DNA of 16,378 nucleotides, from assembly GCA_021785805.1 (NCBI GenBank), contig JAJYEJ010000017.1, positions 1 to 16,378 of the forward strand. Reading direction: 5' to 3'. Positions within the stretch are counted from its first letter, which is position 1, and every line of letters starts with the position of its first letter. Positions 11,404 through 16,378 of this stretch are shown here, piece by piece. The stretch comes from Microcaldota archaeon. Lineage in GTDB: Archaea; Micrarchaeota; Micrarchaeia; Micrarchaeales; Micrarchaeaceae. A program made the position numbers and the translations under genes. The notes under the pieces are model-generated. The model was not told where the DNA came from and did not search any database. It worked only from the letters and a program-made list of their open reading frames with translations.

Positions 11404-14385
11404 ATGGCCGGTAACGAGAATCCGCAACCTAATGCGCCTGCGGCGCCCCAAAGAGGTCCGCAGCCGAGCGCCCCCACGCCCACATCCTCGGGAATGAATG
11501 TGGAGGTTACGCCGCTCAGCCCTCTCACCATGGGTCCTATCTCGATGAAGAAGGTTGGTAAGAGCCATCTTCCAGTGATATTAATCGCAGTAGCAGTAGT
11601 GCTGATACTGCTTGGCGTAGTGTACATATTCGCATTGAGCCCACAGCACACCACGACCACAACAACAACGACCAGCGTGCCGCAGGGCGGACAGGCATTC
11701 GACAGCTGCAAGAGCATAACCAGCCCCGGGAAGTATTATATCACATCGAATCTTCACTACTCGCAGCAGAGCGGGGCATGCATAACGGTCAATGCAAGCA
11801 ATGTCCAGATCCTGTGTTCAGGAACAGCCATATATGGCTCTGGGCCTTATAGCGCACTGCCTCCGTTCAGCTACGGGATAGCGGTATCGGACCAGAAGAA
11901 CGTGTCAGTCGATGGATGCGCGGTCGGCAACTTCTCATATGGGCTTTATGCAGTATCTGACAAGGGTATAGTACTCACCAACAGCAATGTCACGCACAAT
12001 TATGCCTCTGGCATCTATCTTAACCATACGACGAACAGCACATTCGCTTACGACTTCATAACGAACACAGGAAGCCAGTGGGGTGCAGTCCAATTGACCA
12101 ACAACTCTTCAGGGAACCAGTTCCTGAACAACTCGCTCATGTTCAACTCTTACTATGGATTCAATATCAGCTCTTCAGGGCAGAGATTCCTCAACAATTA
12201 TGTGGTTGAGTCGTCCTCTGGATTCTACTGCTCGCCGCTCAACGGATTCCCGAACAGCAGCTTCGCCTCTGGCAACACATGCGAAAACAACACGGGCTGC
12301 GGATTCGTCTCCTGCAAGTCGAATATCCCCGCAAACATATCTAAAGTGGCGCTTGGCTACCAGATAGCCACATGCGGAACAATACACACGCCTGGCACGC
12401 ACTATCTCACCGGCAATCTCGACCTTATGGACTTCATGAATGTCAACCGGAGCGCCATGCAGCAGTACGGTTCCGTTTGTATCAATGTGGCTTCCAGGGA
12501 TGTCATACTCGACTGCAATAACCACACCATAAGCGATGCCTATATCGGAGTGGATGTGAATGGGCAGACCAACTTCACGCTTTCGCACTGTGACGTACAG
12601 GGCACGGCGTATGGCACTTATGCATACAACGCCAACAACACGGCCATAGAGAACTCGACGTTCTACAACAACAGCTATGCGGTCGAGGTGCAGAACTCTG
12701 ACGGGTTCAAGTTCAACGGTGTCAGCGCGCGCTCAAACGGCTACGGAATAGACCTGGTCAACGCAAGCTCTGGCATATTGACGAATATAGGTATCAAGGG
12801 AAGCAAGTATGGCGTATTCCTGAGCGGCTCGCTGGGGAACGTGTTCAATGGAGGCAGCGTTACCAACAGCTCAGCTATGGATATATATGCAACCTCCGGC
12901 TCTGCGAACCGGACCGATAACTTCATGAGCGGTACGACCTGCCAGTTCACCAATGCCGCATGGGCGGACTGCGGACAGTACCTGCCACCAAACTCGACAG
13001 CATATCCGATAACATTCTGTCAGAACATAGTCAACCCAGGAAACTACATCATGCAGCAGAGCTTCATAGGCGCTTATCACGACTGCCTCGATATAAAGAC
13101 CAGCAATGTCAACATCGACTGCGAGGGCAACCTCATACAGGGCACAAGGTACACTACAGGACCTGCAATCGTCGCCGCTAACGAGAGGAACATAACGATA
13201 AACGATTGCAGGATAGGCGGATTCACCTCTGCGATGGACATCTACGGCGTCACCGGTGCGAACGTGATAAACGACAGCTACACGGGTTCGCCATCGGACT
13301 ACGGATTCAACTTCTCCAACGTGACATATTCGACCATAAAGGACAACCACATAATCAATGTCTACAATATCAGCATAAACCTGCAGCATGTCACCCACAG
13401 CAACGTATCGCTTAACAATATATCATATGGGATAAACAGAAGCATAGACGTGCTGATATCGAACTCCACAATGGATTCGATACTGCAGAACCGGGGCCTT
13501 GAAGGCAAAATGGGGCTCGCTTTAGAAGGCCAGTCCCAGAACAACACCATTATGAACAACAGCTTCGACACCTCAGGGACCGACTACTACTGCGCCCCGG
13601 AGGATAGCGCACTCGACGCAGGAAATGGAGGCGTAAATACGGGCGTCAGCAAGGTAGGCTGCCGTTGGATGGCGGTAATCCCTCAGGCTACGCCGGCACT
13701 GAACTGCCAGAGGATAACCGCGACATCGCTCATCTCCTTGACAAGCGACAACTATTATGGATTCAATGCGACGTGCTTCACGCCGATAGCGAACTACACC
13801 ACAGTAAACTGCAACGGGCACACCATACTTTCGCAGAATGGGGGGACCTTCGCTGAGATACTGAATGGGACAGGGATAACGGTGGAGAACTGCTACCTCA
13901 AGGGTTTCAATAAGTTTATCACTGTATCTGGGGCCAACACCACCGTTATTCAGAACAACACGATGTACTCCAACGCAAGCGTATCGAACAGTACGACATT
14001 CGCGGTAAGCGTGGTCAGGACCGACAAGCCGTATATGAAGAAGAACTCCATACTCACGCCCAGCGGAGGCATAGAGTTGCGCAACTCCAATTACGGGGAT
14101 GTCGCATTCAACAACGTCACCGCCGGCACTACAGCATACGAGCTCTATAACACCACAGGCATGAACGTGTATAACAACACAGCCACCCAGTCGAGCGGGA
14201 TAGGAGCTCTCCTGTACAATACAGTAACGGATATCTTCTACAATAACGGCTTCGGAGGGGTGTCTGGTCTAGTCTGCCAGGGAAGCTCGCAGGGAACCAA
14301 CGAGAACACAGATACCGGAGGCAACAAGTGCTCCAGCGTCAGCTCATGCTCCTGGATAACGCAGTCCTCTACCACCTGCCACTAG
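11404..14385 (+). CDS. Large membrane-anchored beta-helix surface protein, four tandem modules
   Basis: A 993-aa protein. Residues 1-54 are a Pro/Ala/Asn-rich cytoplasmic tail, 56-78 a transmembrane helix, 83-90 a run of eight Thr, and the rest an extracellular right-handed parallel beta-helix of the NosD/PbH1 type, with repeated N-x-(S/T), YGIxL and NNx(I/F)xNN strand patterns. It contains more than thirty N-glycosylation sequons. Four modules of about 220 residues begin at Cys102, Cys324, Cys539 and Cys768 with CxxIxxPGxY-like headers (weaker in the fourth), followed by a C-containing strand resembling V(x)(I/L)xCxGxxI, and close with a Cys cluster (276-304, 513-523, 730-753, 958-982). No catalytic residues are evident; a structural, adhesive or glycan-binding surface role is inferred. 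The frame is open to TTG 11347, but TATA and Shine-Dalgarno positions favour ATG 11404. Confidence 0.85.
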   Translation: MAGNENPQPNAPAAPQRGPQPSAPTPTSSGMNVEVTPLSPLTMGPISMKKVGKSHLPVILIAVAVVLILLGVVYIFALSPQHTTTTTTTTSVPQGGQAFDSCKSITSPGKYYITSNLHYSQQSGACITVNASNVQILCSGTAIYGSGPYSALPPFSYGIAVSDQKNVSVDGCAVGNFSYGLYAVSDKGIVLTNSNVTHNYASGIYLNHTTNSTFAYDFITNTGSQWGAVQLTNNSSGNQFLNNSLMFNSYYGFNISSSGQRFLNNYVVESSSGFYCSPLNGFPNSSFASGNTCENNTGCGFVSCKSNIPANISKVALGYQIATCGTIHTPGTHYLTGNLDLMDFMNVNRSAMQQYGSVCINVASRDVILDCNNHTISDAYIGVDVNGQTNFTLSHCDVQGTAYGTYAYNANNTAIENSTFYNNSYAVEVQNSDGFKFNGVSARSNGYGIDLVNASSGILTNIGIKGSKYGVFLSGSLGNVFNGGSVTNSSAMDIYATSGSANRTDNFMSGTTCQFTNAAWADCGQYLPPNSTAYPITFCQNIVNPGNYIMQQSFIGAYHDCLDIKTSNVNIDCEGNLIQGTRYTTGPAIVAANERNITINDCRIGGFTSAMDIYGVTGANVINDSYTGSPSDYGFNFSNVTYSTIKDNHIINVYNISINLQHVTHSNVSLNNISYGINRSIDVLISNSTMDSILQNRGLEGKMGLALEGQSQNNTIMNNSFDTSGTDYYCAPEDSALDAGNGGVNTGVSKVGCRWMAVIPQATPALNCQRITATSLISLTSDNYYGFNATCFTPIANYTTVNCNGHTILSQNGGTFAEILNGTGITVENCYLKGFNKFITVSGANTTVIQNNTMYSNASVSNSTTFAVSVVRTDKPYMKKNSILTPSGGIELRNSNYGDVAFNNVTAGTTAYELYNTTGMNVYNNTATQSSGIGALLYNTVTDIFYNNGFGGVSGLVCQGSSQGTNENTDTGGNKCSSVSSCSWITQSSTTCH

Positions 14386-14536
14386 CCCGTACACGGCTAA
14401 CACGCGGTGTCGCATGCCCGGATTCTCCCAGTCGTTGATGTGGGCGTCGTAGCTGCGGATTGCGACGATAAGGAACTGATGACGCATTAATGCGCAAATG
14501 GCGCGTCAGCAAGCATAGTATGCTCAATGGCAACTC
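14386..14536. repeat. Palindrome-rich intergenic region before the ligase gene
   Basis: No ORF is visible in this gap. It holds, in order: ACAC/GTGT with a 3-base loop (14400-14410); CGTCGTA (14445-14451) with TGCGACG (14461-14467, one G-U); TGACGC (14480-14485) with GCGTCA (14503-14508); the perfect 12-bp palindrome CGCATTAATGCG (14483-14494); and the perfect AGCATA-G-TATGCT (14512-14524), which ends 12 bases before the ligase TATA box. The first stems could end the upstream transcript or belong to a small RNA; the last two look like protein-binding sites. Confidence 0.45.
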
Positions 14537-14544
14537 TTTTTAAG
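14537..14544 (+). promoter_or_regulatory. TATA box for the DNA ligase gene
   Basis: TTTTTAAG is centred about 33 bases before the TTG start codon, predicting a very short leader that includes GGGTG (14564-14568) as ribosome site. Confidence 0.55.
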
Positions 14545-14573
14545 TTTCACTGGCATCTCTACTGGGTGTTACA

Positions 14574-16346
14574 TTGCTTTTTAGCGAGCTTGCAGGATAC
14601 TATGAGAAGCTTGAGGCTGTCTCATCGAGGCTTGCCATGGTGGACATACTGGCCGATCTGCTGAATAAGGCAGGCAAGGAAGAGGTCTCCAAGGTAATCT
14701 ATATAACCCAGGGGGTGCTTGCCCCGCCGTTCGAGGGCGTGGAGTTCGGTATGGCTGAGAAGCTGGTAGAGGAGAGCATAGCCATGGCCACGGGCTTCAC
14801 CAAGGCTGAGGTGGAGAGGACCTACAGGTCGAAAGGGGATATGGGAGCCACGGCTATGGAACTCAGGAGCAAGTCCAAGCTGAAGAGAATGTCAAGCCAC
14901 AGCTACACGGTCATGGAAGTATATGAACACATGCTCAAGATGGCCACCACAGCTGGCCATGGCAGCAAGGACATCAAGATAAAGATGCTTGCGAACCTTA
15001 TCGCCGCCGCAACGCCCGTAGAGGCGAAGTATCTAGCAAAATACCCGCTCGATGAGCTTAGGATGGGTGTCGGAGACGCCACGGTCCTCGAAGCCCTTTC
15101 CAAGGCGGCGACCGGGGACAGGAAGCTCAAGGGAGAGCTTGAGAACGCATACAACCTGTGCAGCGACCTCGGCTTAGTAGGCGAGAAGCTCATGAATGGA
15201 GGCGAGCAGGCTGTCCGCAACTTCAGGATATCCGTCTTCAGGCCCATAAGGCCGGCATTGGCGGAGAGGCTACCCACGGCGGAGCAGATACTTGAGAAGA
15301 TGCACGGCATAGCTTCAGTGGAGCAGAAGTACGACGGCTTCAGGTGCCAGGTACACAAGGACGGCAGGAAGGTCAGGATCTTCTCAAGGAGGCTTGAGAA
15401 CACCACGGAGATGTTCCCCGATCTGGTGGATGCCGCCATACAGGAGATAGGGGCAGGCAGCATAATACTCGACGGGGAGGCGATAGCCTTCAACGAGGAT
15501 ACCGGAGAGTTCAGGCCATTCCAGGAGACCATAAAGAGGAAGAGGAAGCACGGGATAGAGGAGAAGGCTGCGTCCCTGCCGCTGCACCTTTTCGCATTCG
15601 ACATCCTCTACCTTAACGGCGAGGATTACATGAAAGAACCCTACAAGAGGAGGAGGGAGGAGCTGGAGAAGCTCCTGAAAGGCAACCATATTATCGTACC
15701 GTCGAACAGGATCGTGACAACGGTCTCGAAAGAGCTTGAGGGCTTCTTCGAGAGGTCGATAGAGGGAGGGCTTGAGGGCATAGTGGCCAAGGACCTTGAA
15801 TCCAAGTACAAGCCTGGCGCGAGGGAGTTCTCATGGATAAAGATGAAAAGGAGCTACAAAGGCGAGCTATCTGACACCATAGACCTTGTGATAATAGGCT
15901 ATTACAGGGGAAGGGGAATGCGCAGCGAGTTCCAGTTTGGGGGGCTGCTCGGAGCGGTGTATAACGAGAAGAGGGACCTTTTTGAGAGCGTGTCAAGGAT
16001 AGGGAGCGGCTTCAGCGAGGCGCAGATGGTGGAGCTCAGGGAAAAGCTCGATAGGATAAAGACCAAAGCGAAGCCGGCAAGGGTTGATTCGGTGGTGGAA
16101 CCGGACTTCTGGGTCACTCCGAAGTACGTCATAACGGTCAGGGCCGATGAGATCACAAAATCGCCAACGCATACCTGCGGAAAGGAGAAACAACATGACG
16201 GGAGCGAGGTCGGATATGCGCTAAGGTTCCCCAGGCTGGTAGGAGAGGAGACCATAAGGTCCGACAAGGGACCGGAGGAGGCGTCCACCACGGAAGAGAT
16301 AATCGAGATGTACAACCTGCAGAAAAGGGTAAAGGTGGAGGGATAG
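14574..16346 (+). CDS. lig: ATP-dependent DNA ligase
   Basis: The 590-aa enzyme seals nicks in DNA, for example between Okazaki fragments, through an enzyme-AMP intermediate. Residues 1-230 form the helical DNA-binding domain, about 235-425 the nucleotidyltransferase domain, and the rest the OB fold. Motif I is KYDGFR at 252-257 with AMP-accepting Lys252; motif III is FSRRLEN (270-276), IIIa is FAFDILYLNG (340-349), IV is EGIVAKD (401-407), V is WIKMKR (421-426), and the C-terminal RFPRL (552-556) is present. Length and MLFSELAGYYEKLE at the N-terminus match archaeal replicative ligases. The only start that keeps this conserved N-terminus is TTG at 14574, preceded by GGGTG and a TATA box. The stop is inside the window and the gene looks complete. 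Confidence 0.96.
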   Translation: MLFSELAGYYEKLEAVSSRLAMVDILADLLNKAGKEEVSKVIYITQGVLAPPFEGVEFGMAEKLVEESIAMATGFTKAEVERTYRSKGDMGATAMELRSKSKLKRMSSHSYTVMEVYEHMLKMATTAGHGSKDIKIKMLANLIAAATPVEAKYLAKYPLDELRMGVGDATVLEALSKAATGDRKLKGELENAYNLCSDLGLVGEKLMNGGEQAVRNFRISVFRPIRPALAERLPTAEQILEKMHGIASVEQKYDGFRCQVHKDGRKVRIFSRRLENTTEMFPDLVDAAIQEIGAGSIILDGEAIAFNEDTGEFRPFQETIKRKRKHGIEEKAASLPLHLFAFDILYLNGEDYMKEPYKRRREELEKLLKGNHIIVPSNRIVTTVSKELEGFFERSIEGGLEGIVAKDLESKYKPGAREFSWIKMKRSYKGELSDTIDLVIIGYYRGRGMRSEFQFGGLLGAVYNEKRDLFESVSRIGSGFSEAQMVELREKLDRIKTKAKPARVDSVVEPDFWVTPKYVITVRADEITKSPTHTCGKEKQHDGSEVGYALRFPRLVGEETIRSDKGPEEASTTEEIIEMYNLQKRVKVEG

Positions 16347-16378
16347 ATCTCAGGTCTGGCGGTACAGCATGGCTGTGC

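Noticed and set aside
12175..13398. Long minus-strand frames inside the surface protein gene
   Set aside because: They mirror the repetitive sense codons of the beta-helix protein and show no family motifs.
14477..14484. CTGATGA as a box C of a C/D guide RNA
   Set aside because: The first base does not fit the consensus and no box D (CTGA) or internal C'/D' follows at a suitable distance.
1..16378. CRISPR array, transposase, integrase, toxin-antitoxin or defence genes
   Set aside because: No regularly spaced repeats, terminal inverted repeats of an insertion sequence, or recognisable proteins of these classes were seen.

Overview
The window looks like a piece of an archaeal chromosome. It carries archaeal-type S-adenosylmethionine synthetase, aIF5B, a Dim1/KsgA-type rRNA methyltransferase, an archaeal ATP-dependent DNA ligase and a tRNA-Thr with no encoded CCA. 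TATA boxes stand about 25 bases before many starts, several of which appear leaderless; others have a GGTGA-type Shine-Dalgarno. Compact packing, short proteins, TTG starts and an AbrB-PhoU regulator fit a small-genome DPANN lineage such as Micrarchaeota (ARMAN-like), but that placement is inference.

Layout. Bases 3-3894 are minus-strand: a ribbon-helix-helix/nucleotidyltransferase fusion with its own promoter, then mat and infB as a tight pair (infB transcribed first). Divergent from infB are an unrecognised 168-aa helical-repeat protein (4001-4507) and ndk (4586-5152), the latter behind a TATA box, a 9-bp hairpin and a perfect GGTGAG. Minus-strand genes for a DUF59 protein and a small membrane-anchored, Cys-rich, sequon-rich protein follow. 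Next come plus-strand NAD(P)HX epimerase and a HAD hydrolase, then a minus-strand AbrB-PhoU regulator divergent from a nicotinamide phosphoribosyltransferase (8410-9897). A 312-base gap with hairpins precedes the KsgA/Dim1 gene (10210-11019). A second gap holds a hairpin, a doubtful 41-codon ORF and tRNA-Thr(CGU) on the minus strand. A 993-aa membrane-anchored beta-helix protein built of four tandem modules follows (11404-14385), then a 188-base gap rich in palindromes and the DNA ligase gene.

How the parts fit. There is an NAD group (NAMPT makes NMN, the epimerase repairs damaged NAD(P)H, and a HAD enzyme and a PhoU-like regulator sit beside them), an information-processing group (aIF5B, KsgA, tRNA-Thr, ligase, NDK, SAM synthetase as methyl donor supplier), and an envelope group (two TM-Thr-linker surface proteins and a sugar-nucleotide-type transferase). 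The most noteworthy signals are the nested dyad on the predicted start site of the NAMPT gene, the four-module surface protein, the RHH-nucleotidyltransferase fusion, the mTERF-like repeat protein, and three structured intergenic regions with no assigned RNA. I saw no transposon, integrase, CRISPR array or defence genes.
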